Positions 52,234-61,085 of a stretch of DNA of 64,000 nucleotides are shown here, in pieces. Within the stretch, counting starts at the first letter, position 1; every line of letters begins with the position of its first letter. This DNA comes from a bacterium. GTDB taxonomy: Bacteria > Hinthialibacterota > Hinthialibacteria > OLB16. The position numbers were made by a program, and so were the translations under genes. Below the pieces are notes generated by a model. That model was given only the letters and a program-made list of their open reading frames with translations. It did not search any database and was not told the origin of the DNA. The stretch covers positions 1 to 64,000 of the forward strand of contig JAJVIK010000016.1 of assembly GCA_022072055.1 (NCBI GenBank). Reading direction: 5' to 3'.

Positions 52234-53328
52234 TCAGTCCTTCCTGGGGTCGAAGGCATCCCGCAAGCCATCCCCGAGGAAGTTGAACGCGAACACGGTA
52301 ACGAAAATGGCGACCCCGGACGAGAGTATCCACCGAAAGTCATCCAAGACCTGCACATCCTGGGCTTCCTTGAGCATCAATCCCCAGGAAGCCTGCGGCT
52401 CCTCGATCCCGACCCCGAGGAAGGAAAGCGAGACCTCGCCCAGGATATATCCCGGCACCATGATCGTTCCGGCCACAATCAGATAGGTGAAGGTTCCGGG
52501 GAGAACATGGCGTAGCAGAACACGCATGCTGGAGGCGCCCAAGGCCCGCGCGGCCAGGACATGCTCGCGCTCCCTTAGGGACAACACCATCCCGCGGATC
52601 ACCCGGCACTGCCCCGCCCAAAAGATGAATCCCAGAATCACCACGATCAGGATGTAGACCTGCACCGAGTTGAGGTGCTTGGGGAAGACTGCGCGCAAAG
52701 CAAGGATCAGGTAGAGGCCGGGGATCGACAGGATGAGTTCCACCCAGCGCATCAGCAGGGTGTCCGGCCAGCCGCCGAAATACCCGGCCAGCCCCCCCAT
52801 GAAGGTTCCCAAGGTGAGGGTCACGGCGATGCCCAAGAGGCCCACGGAAAGGGACACCTGCGCCCCCGCAAGCAGACGCGACCAGACATCCCTGCCGAGG
52901 GCATCGCAACCGAGGGGGTGCAGTTCGCCCGGGCCTTCAATCACCAGGAAATGGCGGGTTGTGGGAAACAGGGTCCAGAGCTTGTAGGGATACCCCTCGG
53001 CGAAGAAGCGGACCTCGTATTTCCGGTCAAATTGCGGCTCATAGCGGAGCTCATCAAGGTCTGCACATTCCATTTTGTAGACAAAAGGGGGCCAGTGGAA
53101 ATTCCCCTCTCGGTCGAACACATGCATCCAATTCGGCGGATGGTATGAAGAATCGAGATTCGAACGAGTCGGCTCGGAGAGGGAAAAGAAACTCCCGAAA
53201 AGGGCCAGAAGATAGAGGACCGCGAGGATCAATAGACCCGCCATGGCCGTGGGGTTGCGGAACAGGCGCCGGACGCTCAGTTGGAAGGGGGAAAGGCTCT
53301 TCGCGCCGGGATGCTGGGGAATGGTCAT
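52234..53328 (-). CDS. ABC transporter permease, DppC/OppC type
   Basis: A 364-residue protein with N-terminal anchor (~28-50), a longer than usual loop (~52-155; contains TRSNLDSSYHPPNWMHV and then HPLGCDALGRDVWSRLL, the normal GTDxxGRD element) and four or five further spans. The EAA loop is present as LAARALGASSMRVLLRHVLPG. The family takes up oligopeptides or similar solutes. The usual binding protein, DppB partner and two ATPases are missing from this region, so it is an orphan or pairs with genes outside the window. Confidence 0.85.
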   Translation of the reverse strand: MTIPQHPGAKSLSPFQLSVRRLFRNPTAMAGLLILAVLYLLALFGSFFSLSEPTRSNLDSSYHPPNWMHVFDREGNFHWPPFVYKMECADLDELRYEPQFDRKYEVRFFAEGYPYKLWTLFPTTRHFLVIEGPGELHPLGCDALGRDVWSRLLAGAQVSLSVGLLGIAVTLTLGTFMGGLAGYFGGWPDTLLMRWVELILSIPGLYLILALRAVFPKHLNSVQVYILIVVILGFIFWAGQCRVIRGMVLSLREREHVLAARALGASSMRVLLRHVLPGTFTYLIVAGTIMVPGYILGEVSLSFLGVGIEEPQASWGLMLKEAQDVQVLDDFRWILSSGVAIFVTVFAFNFLGDGLRDAFDPRKD

Positions 53329-53546
53329 GCCTGGATCCGGTAACAGTCTTGCGCGTGAGATGTCGCTCCGGACTTGATTGTACAGGCAAGCGGCGCTGGG
53401 GGTGTAGCCCTGGGGCCGCCCAGGCGGAGCGGGGTTCGCCTTGTTGAGTTCCCCCCCGATTTATTCCAGAATCGTTCGCGGCATGGTCCGAAACCGCGGC
53501 CCCTGCCCAAGTTCCTGAGTCAATCCTTTTCCTTGGGAGTGGAGCG

Positions 53547-55091
53547 ATGAAACGAATGCTTGGATTTGCGTGGCTGCTGGCGGCCCTGGCGGCCCTACCG
53601 GCGGCGGCGGAGGTGAGGGTCACGCCGCTCTTTGGCGACAACATGGTGGTTCAGCGTGAGGAGCCCATCGCGGTCTGGGGAACCGCCGCCGCGGGCGAAA
53701 CGGTGACTGTCAAACTGGGGACCAGCCAGGCCGGAGTGACAGCCGACGAGCAGGGGAAATGGTCGCTCTCTCTGCCCGAACTCAAGGCCGGCGGACCCCA
53801 TGAACTGACCATCCAGGGCAAGGGCAACTCGCTCACCTTTAAGAATGTCTTTGTCGGCGAAGTCTGGATCTGTTCCGGGCAGTCCAACATGGAATGGTCG
53901 GTGAAGATGTCCAATGACGCCGACAAGGAGATCGCGGAGGCCAACTATCCGAACATCCGACTCTTCACGGTCAAGAAGACGGTCGCCGGAAAGCCGCAAT
54001 CCGGTCTTGAAGGCTCCTGGAGCGAGTGCTCCCCGGAATCGATTCCGACTTTTTCGGCGGTCGGCTATTTCTTCGGGCGCGAGCTGCACAAGGAGCTCGG
54101 TGTTCCGATCGGCCTGATCAACAGCAGTTGGGGCGGCACACCGGCGGAAGCCTGGACCGAGCGCCCGTTTCTCGAAAAGGACCCTATGCTCATCCCCATC
54201 GTTGAGAAGTGGGACAAGAATGTGTTGGGGTTGATCGAGCAGCTCAACAATTATGGCCAGCAACTCCTCACTTGGAGGGCGACCTCGAACTTTGCCGAGG
54301 CCGCGGGCAACCCGGTTCCCGAGCCTCCCAAGTTTCCGGATGACCCCCGTCGCAGCCCGCACCGCGCCTCGGGCCTTTTCAACGGCATGATCGCCCCGCT
54401 GGTTCCCTACTCTGTCCGGGGAGCGATCTGGTATCAGGGGGAATCCAACGCCGGACGCGCCTATCAGTATCGGACCCTGTTCCCGGCCATGATCCAGAGT
54501 TGGCGGGCCGCCTTCAAGCAGGAGGATCTCTCTTTCCACTTCGTGCAGCTCGCCAACTTCACCGAGGTCTTGCCCGAGCCGGCGGAGAGCGACTGGGCGG
54601 AACTGCGCGAGGCCCAAACCATGACCCTCGCGCTGCCACACACCGGAATGGCGGTGATCATCGATATCGGCGAGGCCAAGGACATACACCCCCGCAACAA
54701 ACAGGATGTGGGCAAGCGCCTGGCCCTCAACGCCCTGGCCAAGGACTACGCCAAGAAGGTTCCCTATTCCGGACCGATGTTCGAGAAGCTGGAGGTGAAG
54801 GAGGATCGGGCGGTCGTGACCTTCAAGCACGCGGATGGAGGTCTCCAGACCAAGGGCGAGGGCGGACTCAAGGGCTTCGCCATCGCCGGGGAAGACAAGC
54901 AGTTTGTCTGGGCGGATGCTAAGATCGAGGGGAACACGGTGGTGGTGAGCTCCGAAAAGGTCACGAAACCGGTGGCGGTCCGCTATGCCTGGGCCAACAA
55001 CCCGGTCTGTAACCTCTACAATGGAGCCGGACTCCCCGCCTCTCCGTTCCGAACCGATGACTGGCCCGGAAAGACTTACGAAGCCCGCTGA
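53547..55091 (+). CDS. secreted sialate O-acetylesterase
   Basis: A 514-residue exported esterase (signal ~1-21) with an N-terminal Ig-like region, catalytic Ser113 in SGQSNMEW, SASA-family blocks GYFFGRELHKELGVPIGLI and GAIWYQGESNAG, and the DIHPRNKQDVG block holding the Asp/His pair. It removes acetyl groups from sialic acids or other acetylated sugars. GGAG precedes the ATG. The stop lies inside the truA start region. Confidence 0.9.
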   Translation: MKRMLGFAWLLAALAALPAAAEVRVTPLFGDNMVVQREEPIAVWGTAAAGETVTVKLGTSQAGVTADEQGKWSLSLPELKAGGPHELTIQGKGNSLTFKNVFVGEVWICSGQSNMEWSVKMSNDADKEIAEANYPNIRLFTVKKTVAGKPQSGLEGSWSECSPESIPTFSAVGYFFGRELHKELGVPIGLINSSWGGTPAEAWTERPFLEKDPMLIPIVEKWDKNVLGLIEQLNNYGQQLLTWRATSNFAEAAGNPVPEPPKFPDDPRRSPHRASGLFNGMIAPLVPYSVRGAIWYQGESNAGRAYQYRTLFPAMIQSWRAAFKQEDLSFHFVQLANFTEVLPEPAESDWAELREAQTMTLALPHTGMAVIIDIGEAKDIHPRNKQDVGKRLALNALAKDYAKKVPYSGPMFEKLEVKEDRAVVTFKHADGGLQTKGEGGLKGFAIAGEDKQFVWADAKIEGNTVVVSSEKVTKPVAVRYAWANNPVCNLYNGAGLPASPFRTDDWPGKTYEAR

Positions 55092-55944
55092 CGCGAACGA
55101 TCGCGTGGACTCCCTCTCCCGGGAACGGGAGGGGGAGTCCCATTCTCCGCCCCCTTTTTCCCAAAGCTACCGTCTCGATCTCCAGTACCATGGCGCCTGT
55201 TTTCACGGTTGGCAGAAGCAACCCAACGGATTGTCGGTGGAGGAGGCGCTGCGTGTCGCCTATGAGCGGTTCCTTGGAAGTCCGGTGTTCGTGGATGGTT
55301 CAGGTCGGACCGACGCGGGGGTTCACGCCCGCCATCAGGTGGCCCTCCTGAAGACCCCTTTCCGACTCCCGGCGGAGGCAGTCCTCAAGGGTGTGCTCCC
55401 CTATCTCCATCCCGATATTTCCATCTTCAGGACCCAGGAGGTCTCGGCGACCTGGCAGCCGCGCCCGGTGGAAGCCAGACAGTATCGATACTTCCTCTGG
55501 AAAGGCTCGCCGCCACCGCTGTTTTATCGCCCTTTTTCGGCATGGACCCCCTATCCGCTGGATATCCAGCGGATGGCGGAGGCCGCCGCTTTGATTCCGG
55601 GAGAGCGGGATTTTTCCTCTTTTCGAGGGGCGGGCTGCACCGCGCGGCATCCGATCCGACGAGTTGATCGGGTGGTGGTGTTGAACCGAGGCGGCCACTG
55701 GGAGTTCCGGGTCACCGGAAACGCCTTTCTGCGCCAGATGGTTCGGATTCTGGTCGGCACTCTGGTCCAGGTAGGAACCGGAAAGATCGAGCCCGTGGGC
55801 ATCCTGGAAATCCTCGCGGCCAGAGATCGCCGCCTCGCGGGCCCCACCATGCCGCCCGAGGGCTTGTTCCTGTGGAAGATCACCTTCCCCGGCGAAACCG
55901 AGTTTCCGATTCCACCGACCTGTTGGGAAGTTCCCATCGGCTGA
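55057..55944 (+). CDS. truA: tRNA pseudouridine(38-40) synthase
   Basis: A 295-residue enzyme. D86 in GSGRTDAGVHA is the catalytic aspartate that forms pseudouridine at tRNA positions 38-40, and RQMVRILVGTLVQVG near residue 235 is the conserved C-terminal block. The start is uncertain: ATG 55057 overlaps the esterase by 35 nt, while GTG 55105 gives a protein 16 residues shorter. The first conserved strand (YRLDLQYHG) begins near residue 38. Confidence 0.93.
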   Translation: MTGPERLTKPADANDRVDSLSREREGESHSPPPFSQSYRLDLQYHGACFHGWQKQPNGLSVEEALRVAYERFLGSPVFVDGSGRTDAGVHARHQVALLKTPFRLPAEAVLKGVLPYLHPDISIFRTQEVSATWQPRPVEARQYRYFLWKGSPPPLFYRPFSAWTPYPLDIQRMAEAAALIPGERDFSSFRGAGCTARHPIRRVDRVVVLNRGGHWEFRVTGNAFLRQMVRILVGTLVQVGTGKIEPVGILEILAARDRRLAGPTMPPEGLFLWKITFPGETEFPIPPTCWEVPIG

Positions 55945-55993
55945 CCCGGATGACTCCGGATGTTCCGCCTCGCAGCGGCGGCAGCCGGTTTTC

Positions 55994-56022
55994 TTGACGC
56001 TCCCCGGCGGCCTTCCTATATT
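55994..56022 (+). promoter_or_regulatory. sigma-70 promoter before the dockerin-like protein gene
   Basis: TTGACG (55994-55999), exactly 17 bp, TATATT (56017-56022), located 55 bp upstream of the ATG at 56078. It excludes translation from the in-frame codon at 55994 and supports the chosen start. Confidence 0.65.
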
Positions 56023-56077
56023 CGGGGTGAGCACGGACGTGACCCCATGGCGGCCAAACCCCGTGCTCACTCACTCC

Positions 56078-57211
56078 ATGAGCGGCTCCACTCTCCGACT
56101 CCTTTCCCTGTTGGTTGTGTTGGCCGGACCGCTCGCCGCGCAGTCCCCCACCCCCGATCCGCGCGCGGACTTGGATGGTAACGGCATTGTGGACTTCTGG
56201 GATATCTATGTCTTACAGCGTTTTTGGAAGGGAGTTGTCCTTACTCCCACGCCCTCACCCACGGGTCCCACCCCGACTCGAACGGAAACCGCCACACCGA
56301 CCCCTTCCCCCACCGTGACCGAGACTCCAACCATCACGGAGACCCCAACGGAGACCCCCACACAGGCGTTCAATGGGCGAGTGTTTGGCGTGGTCTCGGT
56401 CCAAGGGACCGGCGCGACAGTCCCCTTTTACCAGCTCTTCCTGGACCTGCCGCCGGAGTTTGTGGACCGCAACACCGCCACGGACGACACCGGATTCTAT
56501 GAAATCCTGGGCCTTCCGGTGGGAGTGGCCGCCACGCTCCGGAACAACACCTCCGCCGGGTACGCGGACTTCGCCATCCAGCTCGCGATTGGCCTGAACA
56601 CCGAGCAGAATATCGCGCTCCTTCCGTTCACTCCCACTCCCTCGGCGACCGACACCGCGACGCCGACTGGGACGCCCACGCCCTCCTCGACCCGCACAGT
56701 GACCGGAACGCCCACCGATACGGGCACCCCCACCATCACCGCCACGCGCACCGACACCGGCACCCCCACCGAGTCGAGGACCCCCACCGGAACCCGCACC
56801 CCCACGGACACTCGCACGCCGACATTCACGCGAACCCCCACGCCTCCGCCGATCACGCGCACGCCGACCCCCACCAACCAGGTCCTGACCGGCACCAATT
56901 GGAGCGGGCAAGCCTTTATCGAGGGGGTCCGGACACTGACCATGGTCAATGATCCCAGCGAACCGGGGTTCCCCGCCAACGCGGTTCGGGTGACCTACAA
57001 GACCACCCGGCGCTTTGTCGCGGTTCCGATCATCGCGGGGTCCAGCTTCAGGTTCACCACCAATTTTGTTAACGAGGAGGGCGCTGGGGACGCCAGCATC
57101 CGTCTCACCGGCGCCTTCACCGGACCGACCACCCTCGAGGGAACCATCGAGTACCGGGATGGAGTCGGCGACCCCCTGCTCACGGGGAACTTCATCCTCA
57201 ACAAGAATTAG
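56078..57211 (+). CDS. secreted dockerin-like protein with Thr/Pro-rich linkers
   Basis: A 377-residue protein with signal peptide (1-~22) and a single calcium loop, DLDGNGIVDFWDIYVLQRFWKG. A first Thr/Pro linker (~56241-56366) follows, then a beta domain (FNGRVFGVVSVQGTGATVPF onward), a second linker of about 85 residues (~56628-56882; units such as TPTDTGTPTITATR), and a C-terminal beta-sandwich (~270-377). The architecture parallels the LamG-like protein at 33999. Probably a surface or matrix protein. Adjacent to the promoter at 55994. Confidence 0.8.
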   Translation: MSGSTLRLLSLLVVLAGPLAAQSPTPDPRADLDGNGIVDFWDIYVLQRFWKGVVLTPTPSPTGPTPTRTETATPTPSPTVTETPTITETPTETPTQAFNGRVFGVVSVQGTGATVPFYQLFLDLPPEFVDRNTATDDTGFYEILGLPVGVAATLRNNTSAGYADFAIQLAIGLNTEQNIALLPFTPTPSATDTATPTGTPTPSSTRTVTGTPTDTGTPTITATRTDTGTPTESRTPTGTRTPTDTRTPTFTRTPTPPPITRTPTPTNQVLTGTNWSGQAFIEGVRTLTMVNDPSEPGFPANAVRVTYKTTRRFVAVPIIAGSSFRFTTNFVNEEGAGDASIRLTGAFTGPTTLEGTIEYRDGVGDPLLTGNFILNKN

Positions 57212-57231
57212 ACCGGATTGGCGCGCTCTCC

Positions 57232-57286
57232 CTGCGCTAATCTGAACATAATCCCGGCTCCTTCAGTTCGATCAAGCTCACCTGTC
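57232..57286 (+). promoter_or_regulatory. 55-bp upstream element of P-II/Amt unit 1 (copy A)
   Basis: Begins with CTGCGCTAATCTGAACA, identical to 59389-59405, and matches the second copy at about 46 of 55 positions, including CAAGCTCA-x-CTGTC at its end. It lies about 160 bp upstream of the -24/-12-like box. Equal spacing in both copies suggests an enhancer, perhaps for an NtrC-type activator, but no known consensus was recognised. Confidence 0.55.
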
Positions 57287-57392
57287 GCGCTTCAAGTTTT
57301 TCTCGACCGGTTTGTTTCAACTTGTGCGGCGTCCCTCGCCAACTCATTCAAATCATAACACTTAAAGATTTCACCGAGTGGTTTGATCCGAC

Positions 57393-57410
57393 TTGGCAAG
57401 GATCATGTTC
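57393..57410 (+). promoter_or_regulatory. sigma-54-like promoter of P-II gene 1
   Basis: TTGGCAAGGATCATGTTC has GG and, 10 nt later, GT. It resembles the sigma-54 consensus TGGCAC-N5-TTGC but with GT where GC is expected. It is repeated as TTGGCAAGGAACCTGTAAC upstream of the second Amt gene. The -12 deviation keeps the call tentative. Confidence 0.45.
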
Positions 57411-57470
57411 ATTTGCCGGGTCGCGCCGAAAGGTTGAAATCGAACCATCAACGAAAGGTGAACGGATGTC

Positions 57471-57809
57471 ATGGTCAAGGTCGAGGCAATTGTGAAGCCC
57501 CAGAAGTGGGAGGCGGTTCAGAAAGCGCTTCAGGATCTCGGTGTGGAGGGAATGACGGTCTCCGAGGTGCGCGGTCACGGACGTCAAAAGGGACACACCG
57601 AAATGTACCGCGGAGTGGAGTACCGAGTGGATCTGGTCCCCAAGATCAAGGTCGAAACGGTTGTTAAGGACGACAAGGTCGAGGCGGTGCTGCAGGCCAT
57701 CTCAAAGGCCGCGGCCACCGGACAGGTGGGTGATGGAAAGATCTTTGTCATTCCGGTTCAGGATGCGATGCGCATCCGCACGGGCGAACGAGGCGAGGCC
57801 GGTCTCTAA
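57471..57809 (+). CDS. glnK: P-II nitrogen regulatory protein
   Basis: A 112-residue P-II protein. The T-loop contains Y51 (RGVEYRVDLVPK), the uridylylation site in enterobacterial GlnB/GlnK. The signature VRGHGRQKGHTE and the C-terminal DGKIFVIPVQDAMRIRTGERG are standard. It reports 2-oxoglutarate/ATP-ADP and glutamine status, and encoded just before an Amt it probably gates that transporter (GlnK role). The leader holds a sigma-54-like box and a distal repeated element. Confidence 0.95.
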   Translation: MVKVEAIVKPQKWEAVQKALQDLGVEGMTVSEVRGHGRQKGHTEMYRGVEYRVDLVPKIKVETVVKDDKVEAVLQAISKAAATGQVGDGKIFVIPVQDAMRIRTGERGEAGL

Positions 57810-57847
57810 CGGCCGCCGGTCATATCTCGAACAGGAGGATTCCCGAA

Positions 57848-59296
57848 ATGGGTTCGTTGTTTCGTAAGATGAACGCAAGCGCGCTCTTAGTTGGCGCGAT
57901 ATTCCTTGCCGCCTGCGCCTGCGCGCAGGAAGCCGCCGAGGCTCCGGTTGATCCGATGGCGGAGATGAAGGACATGATGAGCAGTCACAAGGTGATGCTC
58001 GACACCTTGTGGGTGATGATCACCGGCATGCTGGTGTTCTGGATGAACGCTGGGTTTGGCTTGGTCGAATCCGGATTCTGCCGGTCGAAGAACACGGTCA
58101 ACATCCTGAGCAAGAATTTCATTGTGTTCGCGGTGTCGGTGCTGGCGTTCTGGGTGGTCGGGTTTGGGATCATGTTCGCGGACGGCAATTCGCTTCTTGG
58201 GACGCAAGGCTTCTTCCTGTCCGGGGCCGATAACAGCCCCGCCACGGGGGATGACTATCAAGGTGTGTTCGCTTCGCTGAACTGGACCGGGGTTCCGCTG
58301 CTCGCCAAGTTCTTCTTCCAGTTGGTGTTCGCCGGAACCGCCGCGACCATTGTCTCCGGCGCGGTGGCGGAGCGAATCATTTATCAAACCTTCATTGTGT
58401 TCTCCTTCATCCTTGTCGCCTTCCTGTACCCGATCACGGGTCACTGGATCTGGGGCGGCGGGTGGCTGGCGGGCAGAGGGTTCCTGGATTTCGCGGGATC
58501 GACCGTGGTGCACTCCGTGGGAGGCTGGGCGGCGCTCGCGGGAGTGATCATCCTCGGACCGAGGGCGGGCAAGTACAAGGCGGATGGCGGAATCCAACCG
58601 ATCCCCGGTCACAACATGACCTCCGCCTTTCTGGGTTGCATGATCCTGTGGCTGGGTTGGTATGGGTTCAACCCGGGCAGCACGATGGCGGCGGACCCGG
58701 CGGCGATCACGCTGGTGGCGGGCACCACGACCATCGCGGCGGCCACGGGACTCATCTCCGGAACACTCACCATCTGGCTTTATTCCGGCAAGCCCGATCT
58801 GGGGATGGCGGTCAACGGATGCCTGGCGGGCTTGGTGGCGATCACCGCCCCCTGCGCCTTTGTCGGCCTCGGCTCCGCCGCGATCATCGGAATTGTGGCC
58901 GGAATCCTGGTCGTCTTCGGGGTCCTTTTCTTCGACAAGATCAAGTGCGATGACCCGGTCGGGGCCTTGTCGGTCCACCTCCTCAATGGAATCTGGGGAA
59001 CCCTTGCGCTGGGCTTGTTTGGAACCAAGGAATCCCTCGCGGATGCCGGGCTGGGGGCTGGGGGTCACGGGCTGCTCCTAGGGGGCGGCGCTTCTCAACT
59101 GATCGCCCAGATCATCGGAATCGCCGCTGTCGGGGTCTTTACCTTCGTGATCTCCCTGATTGTCTGGGTGATCATCAAGGGACTCATGGGGCTGCGAGTG
59201 ACTCCGGAGGAAGAAATGCTCGGACTCGATATCACCGAGATGGGCATGGAGGCCTATCCGGGCGACTCGGTCCGCGGCGGTCTCCTGCATGACTGA
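57848..59296 (+). CDS. amt: ammonium transporter (Amt family), unit 1
   Basis: A 482-residue trimeric channel subunit with cleavable N-terminal signal (about 1-26), eleven spans and the pore histidines H222 (STVVHSVGG) and H377 (SVHLLNGIWG). The central GAVAER and FNPGST blocks are typical. It conducts ammonium/ammonia into the cytoplasm and is probably blocked by the P-II protein encoded 38 bp upstream. A strong terminator follows. Confidence 0.95.
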   Translation: MGSLFRKMNASALLVGAIFLAACACAQEAAEAPVDPMAEMKDMMSSHKVMLDTLWVMITGMLVFWMNAGFGLVESGFCRSKNTVNILSKNFIVFAVSVLAFWVVGFGIMFADGNSLLGTQGFFLSGADNSPATGDDYQGVFASLNWTGVPLLAKFFFQLVFAGTAATIVSGAVAERIIYQTFIVFSFILVAFLYPITGHWIWGGGWLAGRGFLDFAGSTVVHSVGGWAALAGVIILGPRAGKYKADGGIQPIPGHNMTSAFLGCMILWLGWYGFNPGSTMAADPAAITLVAGTTTIAAATGLISGTLTIWLYSGKPDLGMAVNGCLAGLVAITAPCAFVGLGSAAIIGIVAGILVVFGVLFFDKIKCDDPVGALSVHLLNGIWGTLALGLFGTKESLADAGLGAGGHGLLLGGGASQLIAQIIGIAAVGVFTFVISLIVWVIIKGLMGLRVTPEEEMLGLDITEMGMEAYPGDSVRGGLLHD

Positions 59297-59343
59297 ACCC
59301 GGCGAACGGAAACCTCACTGCTGAGCCATCCGCATATCGGACA

Positions 59344-59388
59344 GGGCGGCGTCCCTCTTGAGACCAGGGACGCCGCCCGGCAGTTTTT
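59344..59388 (+). terminator. intrinsic terminator between the two nitrogen units
   Basis: GGGCGGCGTCCCT (59344-59356) pairs perfectly with AGGGACGCCGCCC (59366-59378) across a 9-nt loop, and TTTTT follows at 59384-59388. It ends unit 1, immediately before the repeated element of unit 2 at 59389. Confidence 0.85.
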
Positions 59389-59442
59389 CTGCGCTAATCT
59401 GAACAGACTCCCACCCCCTCAGTGCGAACAAGCTCAGCTGTC
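59389..59442 (+). promoter_or_regulatory. 54-bp upstream element of Amt/P-II unit 2 (copy B)
   Basis: The second copy of the element at 57232, with the identical CTGCGCTAATCTGAACA start, a CTGA...TCAG dyad and CAAGCTCA-x-CTGTC. It lies 159 bp upstream of its -24/-12-like box, against 161 bp in unit 1. The remaining gap up to 59668 contains no gene. Confidence 0.55.
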
Positions 59443-59547
59443 CCCCCACCGGACAGCCCATCTCGGCCCTCGCGCCCCGAGTCGGGGCTCCCATTAACCG
59501 ATTCATTCGCAAGAGCTTAGGAAGGCTCAACCCAGGTTTGCTTCCAC

Positions 59548-59566
59548 TTGGCAAGGAACCTGTAAC
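59548..59566 (+). promoter_or_regulatory. sigma-54-like promoter of Amt gene 2
   Basis: TTGGCAAGGAACCTGTAAC shares TTGGCAAGGA with the unit 1 box and keeps the same GG-10-GT spacing. It lies about 100 bp before the ATG at 59669. Confidence 0.45.
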
Positions 59567-59668
59567 GGGGGGTCGGTGTCCGCTTGGTGACCCGGCTGTC
59601 CGGAACAGAAGCCCTCTCCGTGGCGGATGGAAGCAGTCCGAATTGAGATTGATAGGAGGATTCTGCGC

Positions 59669-61021
59669 ATGAGAAGCCGAACAGCTGCCCGAATGCTGAC
59701 CGTCCTTTGCCTTTTCATGGGACTGGGTCTTGTGGGGGTGCACGCACAGGAGGCGGGGAGCGGCGCCGCCAGTCCGGAGCCGCCAGGGCCCACGGTCAAC
59801 GCGGCCGACACCTGCTGGGTGCTGGCCTCCACCGCGTTGGTGCTGTTCATGACCCCGGGTTTGGCGCTCTTCTACGGTGGTTTGGTCCGCGCCAAGAATG
59901 TCCTTTCGACCATGATGCATAGTTTCGCCGCCATGATGGTCGTGTCTCTGGTCTGGGTTCTGTGGGGTTATAGCTTGGCTTTCGGCGAAGATCTCTTCGG
60001 CGGTGTGGTGGGAGGGTTCGACCACCTCTTCCTCAAAGATGTTTCCTGGGACACCCCACGGAGCGATCTGGGGGTCACGATTCCTCACCTGCTGTTCTGC
60101 ATGTATCAGGCGATGTTCGCGATCATCACGCCCGCGCTGATTTCCGGGGCTTTCGCGGAGAGAATGAAATTCAGCAGCTTCGCGGTGTTCCTTGTGCTCT
60201 GGTCCACCCTGGTCTACAGCCCCATCGCGCACTGGGTCTGGCACCCCTCGGGCTGGCTTGCCGGGTTGGGTGTCCAGGACTTCGCGGGCGGCACGGTTGT
60301 GCACATCAGCTCGGGGATCGCCGCGCTCGCCGCTGCCTTGGTCCTCGGCAAGCGCAAGGGCTACCCGCACACCCCGATGATTCCCCACAGCATGCCCTGG
60401 TGCGCGCTGGGGGCGGGAATCCTCTGGTTCGGGTGGTTTGGCTTCAACGGCGGTTCGGCCTTGGCCTCCAACGGCCTTGCGGTGGTGGCGTTCTCCAACA
60501 CCCACATCGCCGCCGCGGCCGCCGCGCTGGCTTGGTTCTCGGCGGAGTGGATCCTTCGCGGGAAAGGCACCATGCTGGGGCTGGCCACCGGCGCGGTCGC
60601 CGGGTTGGTCGGAATCACACCGGCCGCCGGCTTTGTCACCCCGATCTCGGCGATCTTCGTGGGAGGGATCACCAGCTTGGTCTGCTACTTCTTTGTCTCC
60701 AAGAAGGAGTCCTTCGGATATGACGACTCCCTGGACGCCTTCGGTGTCCACGGAGTGGGAGGAACCACCGGGGCGATTCTGACTGGGGTTTTCGCCTACC
60801 AACCCCTGGGACTCGCCCTGTTCCTCAACGGCGAGATCAGCAAGGGAACGCTGATCATGCGCCAGGTGCTCGGCGCGGGGGTAACCATCCTCTACGCCTT
60901 TGTGGCCAGCCTGATTCTGCTCAAGGTGGTGGATGCGCTCATGGGGCTGCGGGTCTCCCCCGACGCGGAGGACTCCGGACTGGATGTGGACCAACACGGA
61001 GAAGGGGGTTACACGTTCTGA
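59669..61021 (+). CDS. amt: ammonium transporter (Amt family), unit 2
   Basis: A 450-residue Amt with GGAGGA before the ATG and signal peptide (1-~26). The pore histidines are H212 (TVVHISSG) and H361 (FGVHGVGG), and the GAFAER block is conserved. It is clearly divergent from unit 1 (for example VHGVGG against VHLLNG), so the pair is an old duplication or separately acquired and may differ in affinity. P-II gene 2 follows at 65 bp. Confidence 0.95.
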   Translation: MRSRTAARMLTVLCLFMGLGLVGVHAQEAGSGAASPEPPGPTVNAADTCWVLASTALVLFMTPGLALFYGGLVRAKNVLSTMMHSFAAMMVVSLVWVLWGYSLAFGEDLFGGVVGGFDHLFLKDVSWDTPRSDLGVTIPHLLFCMYQAMFAIITPALISGAFAERMKFSSFAVFLVLWSTLVYSPIAHWVWHPSGWLAGLGVQDFAGGTVVHISSGIAALAAALVLGKRKGYPHTPMIPHSMPWCALGAGILWFGWFGFNGGSALASNGLAVVAFSNTHIAAAAAALAWFSAEWILRGKGTMLGLATGAVAGLVGITPAAGFVTPISAIFVGGITSLVCYFFVSKKESFGYDDSLDAFGVHGVGGTTGAILTGVFAYQPLGLALFLNGEISKGTLIMRQVLGAGVTILYAFVASLILLKVVDALMGLRVSPDAEDSGLDVDQHGEGGYTF

Positions 61022-61085
61022 ACCCCCTTGAGCTTCCCACCCGCGTCTCGCGGGTCGAACCGAACACTCGAAAGGAACCAACTCC

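Noticed and set aside
57887-59068. A 393-codon minus-strand frame opposite Amt 1
   Set aside because: Antisense shadow of a conserved transporter.
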